The position numbers and the translations under genes were made by a program. DNA of 64,000 nt from Crotalaria pallida (lineage: Eukaryota; Streptophyta; Magnoliopsida; Fabales; Fabaceae), in assembly GCA_037953625.1 (NCBI GenBank), contig CM075650.1, positions 9,426,501 through 9,490,500 on the forward strand, given 5' to 3'. The notes beneath the pieces were generated by a model that was not told where the DNA came from, made no database searches, and was given only the letters and a program-made list of their open reading frames with translations. The stretch's first letter is position 1; each line of letters starts with the position of its first letter. This document shows, piece by piece, positions 11,096 through 22,071 of this stretch.

Positions 11096-12026
11096 CTAGA
11101 AATCACACCCTAAATTAAGGTAAGGCAACCTTCTTACCTTAGCCTTGCGAAGAGAGAGAAGAGGCACCAAACCCTAATCCTCTTGAGTCCCCTTTTCACA
11201 CTCCAACCAAATAGTTACCAATAAGTGATGAGAGGGAGGAGAGGAGCTTGATTCTCCTAGCTTTGATGTAGAGAGAGAGAGAGAGAGATATCTCCAATGG
11301 TTATGGAGGAGAGAGAGGAAAACGTGTGTGAGAGAGAAAAAGGTGGAAGAGGAAGATCAATTGGTAGTGGTGATGATGAACTTGGCCTTCAATCTAAGGT
11401 TTTATGATTGTTGATGATGAAAATCAAAAAGGAAAGGAAAGGGCTTATGAACCCTAGGAGAAGAAAAAGAGTGGTTTTGTGTTTTTGGAGTGAAGTGGGG
11501 TTTCAACTCGTATTTATTTTTTTTTCCAGATCTGACTGAAAACTCGAGTATTTTACAAAATACTCGAGTATTTTACTCGCGACACCTGGGCTGATGTGGG
11601 ACACGCCTGTGCGAAATATTGGCTGTGCGCAACACTGATTTAGCACCGGTGCGCCTGGGCGTGCACCGTTGGAATTGCATTTTCAAATCGCCATATTTCC
11701 TTCGTTAACCGTTGGATATTCATCAAGTTTTGAGACAAGCTTCCTAAGACCCTTATCTTCGCATCCAACGGTGGAATTTACGTTTAAAGTTGTAGATATT
11801 TTATTCCTAATTTCCTAATACGGAGTATTCCTAACGCCGAAAACACCGATTTTTAATACTTGTTTGCTCGTCTTAAATTTTCCTAACCGATGCCAATGCT
11901 TCTAAACCCCTTCATGGCACCCAAAAGGATCCTAATCCATCATGTTAAATATTTTTAGCATGATTATTATTTCCTAATCCTGGTATTATGCTAATTATTA
12001 ACATAATTAGAATTCGGGATGTTACA
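11096..12026 (-). repeat. Truncated 3' LTR of the gypsy element
   Basis: It starts on the minus strand with TGTAACATCCCGAATTC at 12026 and matches 16338-17258. It contains one AATACTCGAGTATT-type doublet (11543/11563) and a GA-rich microsatellite (11272-11290) that is shorter in the other copy. It ends abruptly at CTAG (11096-11099) against copia gag. Confidence 0.85.
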
Positions 12027-12040
12027 ATTCTCCCCCACTT
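12027..12040 (-). other. Polypurine tract of the gypsy element
   Basis: The minus strand reads AAGTGGGGGAGAAT directly before the TGTAACATCCCG start of the 3' LTR, with the usual GGGGACGAAATTCC-like sequence just upstream (about 12045-12065). Confidence 0.85.
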
Positions 12041-13319
12041 ACTGGAATTTCGTCCCCGAAATTCCGTTCAGTTACGTAAATGGAAATCCATCCCTTGATA
12101 AGGTTTTCGACTATGGTTCTTACATATCTTCGGTTTCGTTTTCCCCATTTAGGGTACTTCTAAGTCTATACTCCTTGACGCCTTCAGACTTATGCTAGGA
12201 CATTCTACTTCTTGTCCTTGCCCGGCTTTCCTTCTCGTTTTCGTTTGACAACACCTCGTTTCGTTGCCACTCGGACAAGATCTAGGTTGGGTTACTAGGT
12301 TCTCCCCCACTTGGCATCGACATATCTGATTGCATTGATGCCAAGGCGTAGGTTTGACCACTATTAAGGATCGTAACCGAAAGTTCCTGGACACGTTTCT
12401 AGGGTGAATGCGGTGTTCGGTTGATTGCCAAGTGGCGATCAATGGGTGGGAATGGATTTTTATGGATTACGAAGCTCACATTCGCACAAATTTAAGTCCT
12501 TGTACTCACCAAGAGTACGAACTATGGGTTTAACTCTTCAGGTCTCGGGGTGAAGACTTTAAAAGCTGCTAAGGTTTGCTCTTAGGCAGTTAAGACAACT
12601 TAAAGCATCTTATTCCTAGTTGGGTTTTGGGTTTTTACTTCCTGATTCCAAGTAAAGAGTTCGGAAAAGACACCCCTTGGGTTTGATTTCTTCTTTCTAA
12701 GGGATCTATCTTCTGGGAGAGTTCCTATATCGATTGGCTCGGCTTTGCTAAGAAAATTGCAATGATATCATCCGTTAATATATGCGAAGATCGAGGTGAC
12801 CAATCCCAACCTCACGTCTATCAACAACACATCATTGTCGGGTTTGCTGATAACATCGTCACTTAACAGATGTAAGAATCAGAGTGGCCAGCTCTAACCT
12901 TACAGTCTATCAAACAACAACGCCATCACAGGATTTGGTTAACTTTCAAATACATCACGAAAATTATTATTATTATCATTATTTTAAGGCTTTTCATGGT
13001 TTCCCTACGTCATTCAGTTAGGCTTACCCAATGGTTTAGTTCAAAACTCTTGGCTAGATATCTAGGAAAGATGCGTTAAATAGGCTTTGTGAGATCTTTT
13101 AATAAGAAGACTCGTGGGAGATTGAAGACCTATTGTTTGCAAAGTATTTCTATCTTGAGGAGTCCTATTCTTTTCCTATCGTCAAAAGGAAACCAAATGA
13201 AACATATGGCATTATAATCAAACAGTACGTCCCATGAAAATTCATTAGCACAGCACATACCTTTTTCCATAGGTTGGCTCCAGTTGCCAGTCGTGCCTTC
13301 ATTATGTTCACTTCCTAGA
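12041..13319 (-). other. Non-coding remainder where pol should be
   Basis: About 1.3 kb between gag and the polypurine tract. Short open frames exist (12149-12442) but show no protease, RT, RNase H or integrase motif. Two diverged copies of a motif around CAATCCCAACCTCACGTCTA (12805) and CAGCTCTAACCTTACAGTCTA (12891) hint at an old tandem duplication. Confidence 0.5.
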
Positions 13320-14303
13320 GTGCTCGGGTCAATTTGCAACAACATGTCCCGATTGTCCGCAACGAATACAGAGTCCCTCTTTCCTACGCTTGTCCATAAT
13401 CCAACACAGCCGTTTATGGGATTGCCCGCAATGTGGACATGGTGGCCTAGCACTTGAATTGTTCGCACCTTGAGTGTTTGGGCTAGCATATGGACTTGCT
13501 TCCTGAACTGGTCATTTTCCCCTAATAGGACCTCCAATCCTCTGTACATTCCTGCTCTTTTCCGTTATCTCATTCCGCTTCAAGCCCTTCTCATAAGTAC
13601 TTGCCATATTCACCAGTTGAGAAAGGTTAGCAACATTATAATATTCACAAGCAAGTCGAATATCATCACGGAGACCGGACTCAAACTTAATGCACTTTGT
13701 GCGCTCATCCGCATCCCTATAGCTGCCAGAGTAATGAATCAGGTCTTCAAATTATGCCACATACTCGCCGACACTCATACTCCCCTGCACCAACTGGAGA
13801 AAAGCTATCTCCTTGTCCCTTCTCACGTCTTCGGGAAAATATTTCCCAAGAAAACGGATCTTGAATAGATCCCACGTAACCTCTTGGTTTGCCACTTCAA
13901 AGCCTCTCCGTTGTTGCTCCCACCAATGCTCTGCTTCACTGGCCAACCTATATTCAGCCAATCGAACTTTGTGATCAGCAGGTAGTTGCAAAGAGCGAAA
14001 AATCTTTTCTATTTCCTGGAGCCATCCTTGAGCTCCACCAGGGTTGTAGCCTCCTCGAAATCGAGGCGGTTAGCTCTTCCTGAACCGTGTCAACCAGTCA
14101 ATCTCAACAGGAGCTGGAGGTGGGTTCAGTGCTGCTGCGGCTGCGGCGGCTATATTCTGCGCCTGGTTTTGTTGTAGCTGAGCTATAGTCTCTGCCTGGT
14201 TCCTCTGTAACTGGGCTATATTCGTAGCCTGGTTCTGATTTATCTGAATTAGATTTTCGAAGATGGCAGTCAATTTGTCGTTCTCTGCACGTCTCCCAGC
14301 CAT
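13320..14303 (-). pseudogene. Ty3/gypsy gag relic with zinc knuckle
   Basis: The start at 14303 (MAGRRAENDKLTAIFENLIQ) leads into a Gln-rich heptad stretch (NQAxxIAQLQ repeats). A second frame segment (13991-13752) has the retrotransposon gag core: AEHWWEQQRRGF, VTWDLFKIRFLGKYFPEDVRR and FLQLVQGSMSVGEYV. Downstream, CIRCGQSGHVVAN followed by TGA lies at about 13320-13360. This is a CX2CX4HX4C zinc knuckle whose last Cys codon is now a stop. The parts lie in different frames. In a live element this protein builds the capsid. Confidence 0.85.
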
Positions 14304-14467
14304 ACTACCTAATCATGGAGGGAACAGCCTGTTAAAGGACGAACGATTGTTCAACTGTGTAAACCTCCTATTTCTCAACTTAAACTCTTAACTATACACA
14401 TCGGTTACTCGCTTGGTGAGTAAACCAAAGGAGTTGTGAGTCCACACTCCAAAGGCCGAGGAAAACT

Positions 14468-14479
14468 GCTCTAATACCA
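14468..14479 (-). other. Primer binding site of the gypsy element
   Basis: The minus strand reads TGGTATTAGAGC, one base different from the initiator Met tRNA complement. It lies three bases after an LTR end GGGTGTTACA (minus strand, ending at 14483). Confidence 0.85.
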
Positions 14480-14482
14480 AAA

Positions 14483-17258
14483 TGTAACACCCTATTTTAA
14501 TTAATACTCTAATTACCCCAAATTGAATTAGTGACTAGAAAATTTCTTTTAAACTTATATTTATTATAAAAATCTCCGGCCAAACAGACGGAGTTTCCTT
14601 TGTTTTTCGGTCTTTTCCAAAATTTACTAATCCTGTTCAACTTGCATTAAAACTTTCTATTAACAACAGTAGGCCAGCAGGGCCAAAATACATTTTCTAA
14701 TTCATTCATTACAATCTTTCCCAAAAATATAAACCATTTCTTTAAATCATTTAGCTCCCAAAAGGATAAAGTAACTATATACAATATATTTTTCATATTA
14801 AAACCCCGGACCATACTATATGGTCACCCATCTACTAAATTACACTCCACGAAGTAGAGTGTACTCCTACTCGGTCATGACTCCTGTATGCTCCAACTTC
14901 GTACCTGTAAAGAAAGGCAAGAAGGGTAGCATTACACATAACTTAGGAAATGACTTCTAAGATGTCATAGCAACAAACTAAGCCTACATTATTATTAACG
15001 CACAACAAACATAGTCGGTCACACATCCGGTCTCATTTACTTCTCTTTTAGTTCTTGTACTTTTATTCACTTATTTATTTCATTTAAATTCCAATATGTA
15101 ATTTTCTTACGTTTACTCTTGTTTTTACTTTCTTCGTACTTTCTTTATCACTCTTATTTCTCTTTCCTTTTTACCTCATTCTTACTCTTTCTTTCTTAAT
15201 CCTAGAGCACATGGGTCGTCCAGGTTATACCTTCTCTTTTCCCTTAGTCTTTCGTTTCTTTACTTTCTATCCTTTCTTATCCTTGGAGCACATGGGTCGT
15301 CCAGGTTAAATATTTTAATTATTCTCGGAGCACATGGGTTGTCCGAGTTGCGCTATTAACCCCAGAGCACATGGGCCGTCCGGGTTGCGCGTCGACAGAG
15401 CACATGGGTCGTCTGCCGATATTACTCTTTCTCTTTTAACTTTATTCCCCGAGCACATGGGCCGTCAGGGTTACCTCTTTTTATCCTCGGAGCACATCGG
15501 CTGTTCGAGTTAGCTTCCTTCCTCTTTCTCATTTAATCTTTTCTTGTTCTTCATATTTAAGTCTTTACCTTCTTTTTCTCATTTAAGCTTTTTCTCACTT
15601 TTCTCATTACGTCTTTTCTTCTTCTTCTTTATGGACTTATTCTCTTTCTCACTTTTAATTTCTTAAGTACTTATCCTTATTCCCTTTTCTTCATTAGTTA
15701 CTTATTACTCAATAATCAATAAATAAAACTAACAATCATTGCACACACTTATCCACAATTTATTTCCTTATTACAAATCACCACATCTTCTTTTATCATC
15801 TTACTTATTAAGTTGGCTCCTAACCTTGTGTACATCTCTTGTTATCATTCGAAATTCTTTGGTATTATTAACATTGTCAATTATTCATACACTCATCACC
15901 AACAAAACACTTTCTTGGGTTGATTACTCTTTATGGCTTATTTTTCCACCTAAGGTTACCCGGCCAGTTATAGGTTCATTCTAACAATTATTCCCATACT
16001 CGCACAAATATTCTAATCCATCCCTTAATTTATATTACCCCTTAACTCGATATATTCTTAAGTTCATTTCAAATCCTACCCCTCATACACTTCATGCACA
16101 AGTAATCCTTCAATCATACAAATACTCTTATTATCCTCGTTTTACTTACTTAACCTATTATTAACTTTTATATTATATTTCCACACCTCACCCACATTAT
16201 CATACTGCACGTATATTCAGAACATACAATTGGCTTCATTTTTCTTATTTCACTCTTCCATTTTTGACAACATCAGCTACCCTATTGCTTATTATTCTAA
16301 CTTGTCTTTTACATTCCTAGCCATCACTATGATCAACCTAGAAATCACACCCTAAATTAAGGTAAGGCAACCTTCTTACCTTAGCCTTGCGAAGAGAGAG
16401 AAGAGGCACCAAACCCTAATCCTCTTGAGTCCCCTTTTCACACTTCAACCAAATAGTTACCAATAAGTGATGAGAGGGAGGAGAGGAGCTTGATTCTCCT
16501 AGCTTTGATGTAGAGAGAGATATCTTCAATGGTTATGGAGGAGAGAGAGGAAAACGTGTGAGAGAGAGAAAAAGGTGGAAGAGGAAGATCAATTGGTAGT
16601 GGTGATGATGAACTTGGCCTTCAATCTAAGGTTTTATGATTGTTGATGATGAAAATCAAAAAGGAAAGGAAAGGGCTTATGAACCCTAGGAGAAGAAAAA
16701 GAGTGGTTTTGTGTTTTTGGGGTGAAGTGGGGTTTCAACTCGTATTTATTTGTTTTCCAGATCTGACCGAAATACTCGAGTATTCTACAAAATACTCGAG
16801 GATTTTACTCGAGGCGCCTGGGCGGATGTGGGACGCGCCTGCGTGAAATATTGGCTGTGAGCAACACTGATTCAGCATTGGTGCGCTTGGGCGTGCACCA
16901 GTGGAATTGCATTTTCAAATCGCCATATCTCCTTCATTAACCGTTGGATCTTGCTCAAGTTATGAGAAAAGCTTCCTAAGACCCTTATCTTCGCATCCAA
17001 CGGTGGAATTTACGTTTAAAGTTTTAGATATTTTATTCCTAATTTCCTAATACTGAGTGTTCCTAACGCCGAAAACACCGATTTTTAATACTTGTTTGCT
17101 CGTCTTAAATTTTCCTAACCGATGCCAATACTTCTAAACCCCTTCATGGCACCCAAAAGGATCCTAATCCATCATCTTAAATATTTTTAGAATGATTATT
17201 ATTTTCTAATCCTGTTATTATGCTAATTATTAACAGAATTAGAATTCGGGATGTTACA
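14483..17258 (-). repeat. 5' LTR of the gypsy element, about 2.8 kb
   Basis: On the minus strand it starts TGTAACATCCCG (17258) and ends GGGTGTTACA (14483), next to the primer site. It holds a palindrome doublet (16775/16795), seven conserved-loop hairpins (15201-15509) and long pyrimidine-rich stretches (15020-15680). No coding frame was found inside. Confidence 0.8.
15201..15509. repeat. Seven small hairpins with a conserved loop and varying stems
   Basis: 24-nt units at 15201, 15282, 15324, 15361, 15394, 15447 and 15486 share the 12-nt loop GCACATGGGYCG. They are flanked by complementary 6-nt arms that differ from copy to copy: CTCGGA/TCCGAG, CTTGGA/TCCAGG, CCCAGA/TCCGGG, GACAGA/TCTGCC, CCCCGA/TCAGGG, CTCGGA/TTCGAG, CCTAGA/TCCAGG. 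Most arms pair in 5 or 6 positions, counting G-T wobbles, so pairing is kept while sequence changes. Confidence 0.85.
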
Positions 17259-18084
17259 TGGATTGATGAAATGATTGGTGATTGATGGTGAAAAGATGAG
17301 GAAGAGAGAAAACTAGGAAAAGGGAGGCTAGGGTTTCCACTTTCCACACAATGAATGAATGAAGTTGATCTCCCCCTCTCTTCCTCTATGTAGTCGCGAC
17401 ACCTATAAGGGTCTATGGGTTCAATTTTTTTGGACCCCAATGGTCCTAGTGGGTTGCACATGTGTGGCCCAATCGCACATGTGTAGCCCGATTTGCTCCC
17501 GGAATATCTTTTCCGCCCAGATTTTATCTAATCTAATTCTAACGGTCTAATATACCCCTCAAAAAAATAAAAATATACACTTAACTTAATAAAACACGCA
17601 TAGACATATAAAAATCATTTACAAGGAGATTCAAGTAAAATAAAATGAATCTATGTACAGAAAACTGAAAGAAACAAGGCATAGAAATGAACAATCAGGC
17701 AATTAAATAACACCAAGCAATTAACTTAAAGGAAAGCTCATAAACATGCATTCTGACTAAGACTCATAAAGTCTAACTCTATATGGTAAAAAGATCTAAG
17801 ATGTCATAGCTCGCCCGCAAATGCCTGCAAAAAGAATGGACGGGACATGCGGGCATAATTTGAAAATTGGGCCTGAAATCTGTGCTTTGCCTGCATAAAA
17901 TTCAGAGCGGACCCCGCAGGCTTATACCCTAATTGCCAATACTAACATTAATGTGATTTACAATTCGAGAGTATTAATAAGTGCTCTTAAGAGCTTGTGT
18001 TAAAAGAAGCAAAATGAGTAAACTTTCATTGAAAATTATGTTCAATCTAGAAGTGATATGTGCACATTTTCGATAAAAAATATA
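17259..18084. other. Intergenic sequence, no gene seen
   Basis: Flank of the gypsy 5' LTR. Near 17813-17930 there is a short GC-richer patch with CGCCCGCAAATGCCTGC and GACATGCGGGC, similar in kind to 35480-35640 and perhaps a MITE relic. Otherwise it is AT-rich with no credible open frame. Confidence 0.5.
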
Positions 18085-18358
18085 CTCCCTTCGGTCCCTA
18101 TTATAAGAAAAAGAGTGCATGCATATTTTGGTCCCAAATATAAGAAAAAATTAACCAACTTTCTATTCACAATACAATTATTCCTAAAATGTTTCTAGAA
18201 AGTAGTGATCTATCTTATTTAATTTTTGTTACTTTCCCAACATAACTTTCCAAAAGTAGTCATATTTTTTATGATTTTGAGAAAATTAAATACATTCAAC
18301 TAACTTTCTTAATAAGTGCGATTTCGATTATTTTTCTTATAATAGGGACCGGAGGGAG
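18085..18358. mobile_element. Stowaway/mariner-type MITE, 274 bp
   Basis: The left end CTCCCTTCGGTCCCTATTAT and the reverse complement of the right end CTCCCTCCGGTCCCTATTAT form inverted repeats of at least 28 bp with one mismatch. TA dinucleotides flank both ends (18083-18084 and 18359-18360). The CTCCCTCCGT-like ends and TA duplication are those of Stowaway MITEs moved by mariner-like transposases. Confidence 0.95.
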
Positions 18359-18551
18359 TACTTTTTATGATAGTCTAGCAAACCTAGCTAGAAATCCTCT
18401 TGTGTTTAGAATTAATCAACGCAGCTTCTAGTCTACTATCCTTATATAAAAAGAGGTTTTTTCAAGTCACCGCGTTTATCATTGAATTTGTTGAGCCATC
18501 ACGTTTGTCGTTGAAATTTTCAAGCCATGGGAGTGATTGTAGGTAAATAAT

Positions 18552-18716
18552 CATTATCTCCAACCAAAATATTAAAATTTAAAATTAAATAGATTATTCA
18601 AGTTTTTCAAATTATTATCCCAACCAATATATTATCTGCATGTGAAATCATTATCCCCAACAAAAATATTAAAATTTGAAATTAAATAGATTATTGAAGT
18701 TTTTCAAATCATTATA
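18552..18716. repeat. 97-bp tandem duplication
   Basis: CATTATCTCCAACCAAAATA at 18552 recurs as CATTATCCCCAACAAAAATA at 18649, and the match continues for about 68 bp through AAATAGATTATT and TTTTTCAAA. AT-rich and non-coding. Confidence 0.85.
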
Positions 18717-18761
18717 TATAAATGTGAGTGTTTTAGTTTTTCACCTCATGCGATTTCAAGT

Positions 18762-18989
18762 GTGGTGGTAGAGGAGATTAAACGGCCAAAATTGTCTTTC
18801 TTCATGAAGGATGATGACATACTCATCCTAAGGCGTTGCTCTTCCTTGGTTCTCAATTTTGCTAAAGGGGATGAACTCTCTTCTATGGCTTTTCGACCTA
18901 TGAGTGGTGATAGGATTCTAATATCAATTGAGGACGATGAGGAGTTTCAAGCCTTATATGATGATTCAAAGTTTTTTTTTCTATCATAA
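18762..18989 (+). CDS. Small hypothetical ORF, 75 aa
   Basis: The open frame MVVEEIKRPKLSFFMKDDDI continues through SGDRILISIEDDEEFQALYD to a stop after 18986. The composition (acidic, hydrophobic mix, balanced codons) looks more protein-like than the AT-rich surroundings. No domain is recognised. The frame may begin further upstream, as there is no in-context start evidence. It could be a fragment of a larger gene or retroelement product. There is no neighbour it can be tied to. Confidence 0.3.
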   Translation: MVVEEIKRPKLSFFMKDDDILILRRCSSLVLNFAKGDELSSMAFRPMSGDRILISIEDDEEFQALYDDSKFFFLS

Positions 18990-19561
18990 ATTTTGTTTAT
19001 TGTAGAAAATGAAGAGTTCTTCCCCATGTACTTCCTCCTATCTCATATATATATATATAAGTAACATTTTTTTATATATTGCTTCATTTGGTATCTGAGC
19101 AACAATGAAAGGAAAGTGTCTGATGCTTATTACTATAATTTTTCCTCTTTTAATTTGTTTATTGCCATATGTTAAAGAATGAAAATTAAATTATTGACAT
19201 TTTAGCTACAATATCTCGCACAATGAAAAACTTTATAAATTACATTACATGGACCACATGTATCCTTTATAAGAAAACGATTCTACATAAATTAGATATG
19301 ATTATGAATACTATAATTCTTTTTTTCAATTTTTAACGCTTCCTACACGAGCGGGTAGATGGTGAGGGTTGACTAGCACATGCTCTTATTCTCCCCAAAA
19401 ATGAATATAGCACAAATTAAAGAGAAAATCATTTATTTTATATTTTTACATATAAATTCATAAGAACTCATGTTGTGTTTCCTTATTTTATTAAAAGTAT
19501 TGATTAGAGTTTATCTCAGTTTCCACATGCTTTAATCAATTAAAAAGAATAATCAATCTAA

Positions 19562-20526
19562 CACTACAAAAAATTCGTTGATTACCCAGGGCCAAATCCC
19601 TCGGTAATCAATAAAAATCCGTCATTAATGACGCCATACCGACGAATACGGCCTCGATTCCCTTAATCATATTCGCTTTGGTAAACATTACAGTGGGCAT
19701 TACAGAGGGTAAAGGACGATGGAAACCTTTTTTTTAGCGAGGCCGGCCCTCGCCCTCGGTACTTTAAATTTTTACCGAGAGATGTCTCCCTTGGTAATGA
19801 TTCAGCCATACCAACGGATTATGCCCTCGGTAATCTAGAACCGGTATCGACGGATTTTTCCCTCGATAATTTAAAATTGGTACTAACTGATTTGTCCCTC
19901 TGTAATTGTTTAGTTATACCGACGGATTTAGCCCTCGGTAACCTTAAATAATTTTCCAAAAAAAAAAATATTTATCCAGGGCTAAGCCCTTGATAATGTT
20001 TTTAACATTTTTTATATATCACCAGTACAACAATGATTTAATTTTTTTTTATATAAGAAAAGTAATTAATATATACTCCAAAATTATGAAAACCTACTAA
20101 TTCTGCTAATTAATAAAAAGTTAATGAAATTCTAAATACAAGGCAACAAAATATTTTAACGGTACTAAATATCCAAATGTTATCCAATATCCAAAAACCT
20201 ACGAAAGTAACTAAATATATGAAATGTTATTACATAAGCCATATGTTTTAATCATTATAACCATCATAATCATAATCGTCGTCGTTGTCTGAGCCCAAGT
20301 TCTGGTCATGCTTATGAGGGTTAGGTGCAGGTGAGCGAGGCCAAATGTTTTGCATGACCAACTGCTCAAGACTAGCCAACCTTTTTTTCAGTGATTGATT
20401 TTCCATAGTCAAGGCATGCACTCGATCTTCAATATGCCGCTGGATGGAAGTATATCCAGATGGCTGGGTAAGTGATTTTTGACCTTGTAAAACATAAGAA
20501 ACAACATTTCCGGTACATAACTTCAA
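19562..20526 (-). mobile_element. One end of a CACTA (En/Spm) transposon
   Basis: The sequence starts CACTACAAAAAATTCG at 19562, the diagnostic CACTA terminus. To about 19945 it carries degenerate sub-terminal repeats in both orientations, such as TACCGACGGATTTAGCCCTC and CCCTCGGTAATC, which are the expected transposase-binding repeats. An orphan coding end lies at 20248-20526 on the minus strand. No matching TTTTTTGTAGTG end was found to the right, so the element is truncated or its partner end is lost. Confidence 0.8.
20248..20526 (-). pseudogene. C-terminal fragment of a CACTA-encoded protein
   Basis: This 92-residue minus-strand frame contains a predicted coiled coil (RVHALTMENQSLKKRLASLE) and an acidic Asp/Tyr-rich tail (SDNDDDYDYDGYND). 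Position near a CACTA end and the coiled-coil plus acidic tail fit the C-terminus of a plant En/Spm-type transposase or its accessory protein. That is inference from context: no DDE catalytic region or TNP1/TNPD motif is present in the window. Confidence 0.5.
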
Positions 20527-20966
20527 TCCATAATCACATAATCACGTAATTTAAAGGAATTAAATCCTTAGCTAATCAACACAATTAGAAGAATTGAAGG
20601 ATCAAATAATAGCTAATCAACACAAAATCAACAAATACAAAAAGAGAAGACAAAATCAACAAACACAAAATCACTTTTCGAGTACCACTTGTACTCTTTA
20701 TTAATAAATTTGCTCTTGGCTGATAAAAAAACACTGAATTATGGCTTAGAAGAGTAGCAAACGAGCAATTATTAGGTGGTTCGGGACCACATGGTCCAGG
20801 ATAATCACCACCATTCATTATTTAATTTTTGAATTTTTTTAATTAAAAAATAAACTATTAACAGTTGAGATGTGCCTGGACCATATGGTCTAGGACTAAC
20901 TAATAATTTTCCTTAGCAAACACATTCAAGAATCTAGCGGTTCCAACCTAATCTTTTTCGAAACCA

Positions 20967-21122
20967 GATATTTTGTCCCAAACCATGTCCCCAACCCTGT
21001 TTTCAACCAATTACATCTCATTATGAAAAATAACTTTCCAACTGTTATGGTATTTTTGTAATATTTAATGGAATGTGATTGGCTGAGGACAGAGTTGGGG
21101 ACATGGTTTGGGACGGAAGATC
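20967..21122. mobile_element. Short MITE, about 156 bp
   Basis: GTCCCAAACCATGTCCCCAA at 20975 and its reverse complement ending at 21114 form 26-bp inverted repeats with one mismatch. Weaker pairing extends outward to about 20967 and 21122. The centre is AT-rich. Target duplication and superfamily were not resolved. Just left, near-palindromes GGACCACATGGTCC (about 20785) and GGACCATATGGTC (about 20878) flank an AT-rich stretch and may mark another small repeat. Confidence 0.85.
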
Positions 21123-21358
21123 CTAGTCTTTTTTTTTCAAACATAAGAATTAATGTACATGTAAAATACAAAGCAAAGGAGACAACAAATTAAAAGGGGT
21201 TTGTGAAAAGAACAACTAAGAGAAATACGAACAGATGCTAGGGTTCGTGCCGCCTCCGCTCGTTTATTCTGTTCTATCTCTCTGTGTGTCTCTCTTAAAC
21301 AGCATCTCAATTTCGTTTAGTTTACTTTTTGCCAATATCACTTATAAGATGCGATGCA

Positions 21359-21670
21359 ATGAAGAAAAACAATCATCGATTGCGGTTCACTCTGCAACAT
21401 GATCCATTCCATTATTATGGTTCGTATTCACTGAGCATCATCGCATCATCACAAACCACAACCCTCTTTTAATTTATTTATTTATTTTTGTTTTTAATCG
21501 AAGGTTCCTATGGAAGCGCAGTAAATCATTGCGCATTTCTTCAAGTTTGCCTTCGTAATTTCGGACATTATTATTATTATTACCAGCCTATCGACACTGA
21601 TCTGCATTCCTATTTTCGTCATTTTGTCATAAAATCATATATTTGTAAATTGGTGCATAAAGTGAGATAA
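21359..21670 (+). CDS. Candidate two-exon small gene, unrecognised
   Basis: Exon 1, 21359-21419, begins MKKNNHRLRFTLQHDPFHYY. A GT-AG intron (21420-21503, TTTTAATCGAAG acceptor) leads in phase to exon 2, 21504-21670. Exon 2 reads SYGSAVNHCAFLQVCLRNFG followed by a Tyr run encoded by a TAT/TTA microsatellite, and stops after HKVR. The predicted product is about 75 residues with no known domain or clear signal peptide. The pyrimidine-rich upstream stretch (21240-21300) resembles a plant 5' leader. A chance arrangement is possible. Confidence 0.3.
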
Positions 21671-22071
21671 AATTGGTTCATACAATGGTTATTATCAACC
21701 CTGTTGTCAAAGCTAAATCTTCGCAATTGAAAACTTCACATTGCAGTTCGCAACCAAAATACAAAGAAAGGTATTTTCCCAAGAAATGATAATGTTTGCA
21801 ACATAACAGGTAGCTATAAGACATTTTTGCTTGCCAAAAACCAAATGCAACATAAATGTTTGCTCGAGATCCAAATACGAAATAAATCATCCAACTAATG
21901 CATCTCCAAAAACCAAAAATAGAAAACCATTGGCATTTGCCACTACCAAGAACTAATAATGGCTTATCCAAGTTGGTTGTAAAACTCAATAGTAAATCTA
22001 TAGAGTTATCTCTTGAACTTTATCAATCTAGAAAATAGGGAAAAGAATCAATAGAACTTGGTAGTTAACAT

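Larger units (their letters stand above)
11096..17258 (-). mobile_element. Minus-strand Ty3/gypsy element with gag but no pol
   Basis: Read on the minus strand: 5' LTR 17258-14483, primer site 14479-14468, gag relic about 14303-13320, a non-coding remainder, polypurine tract 12040-12027, then a 3' LTR from 12026 that stops at 11096. The two LTRs share 931/921 bp (11096-12026 and 16338-17258) with a few per cent difference and some indels. The 3' LTR lacks the last 1.85 kb and joins copia gag instead. Only about 2.45 kb lies between the LTRs and no reverse transcriptase or integrase motif was found. It is therefore a deletion derivative or non-autonomous form. No target duplication can be checked because the left end is lost. 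Confidence 0.8.

Noticed and set aside
13470..13868. 132-codon plus-strand frame
   Set aside because: It is the shadow of the gypsy gag relic on the other strand, where the gag core and zinc knuckle are recognisable.
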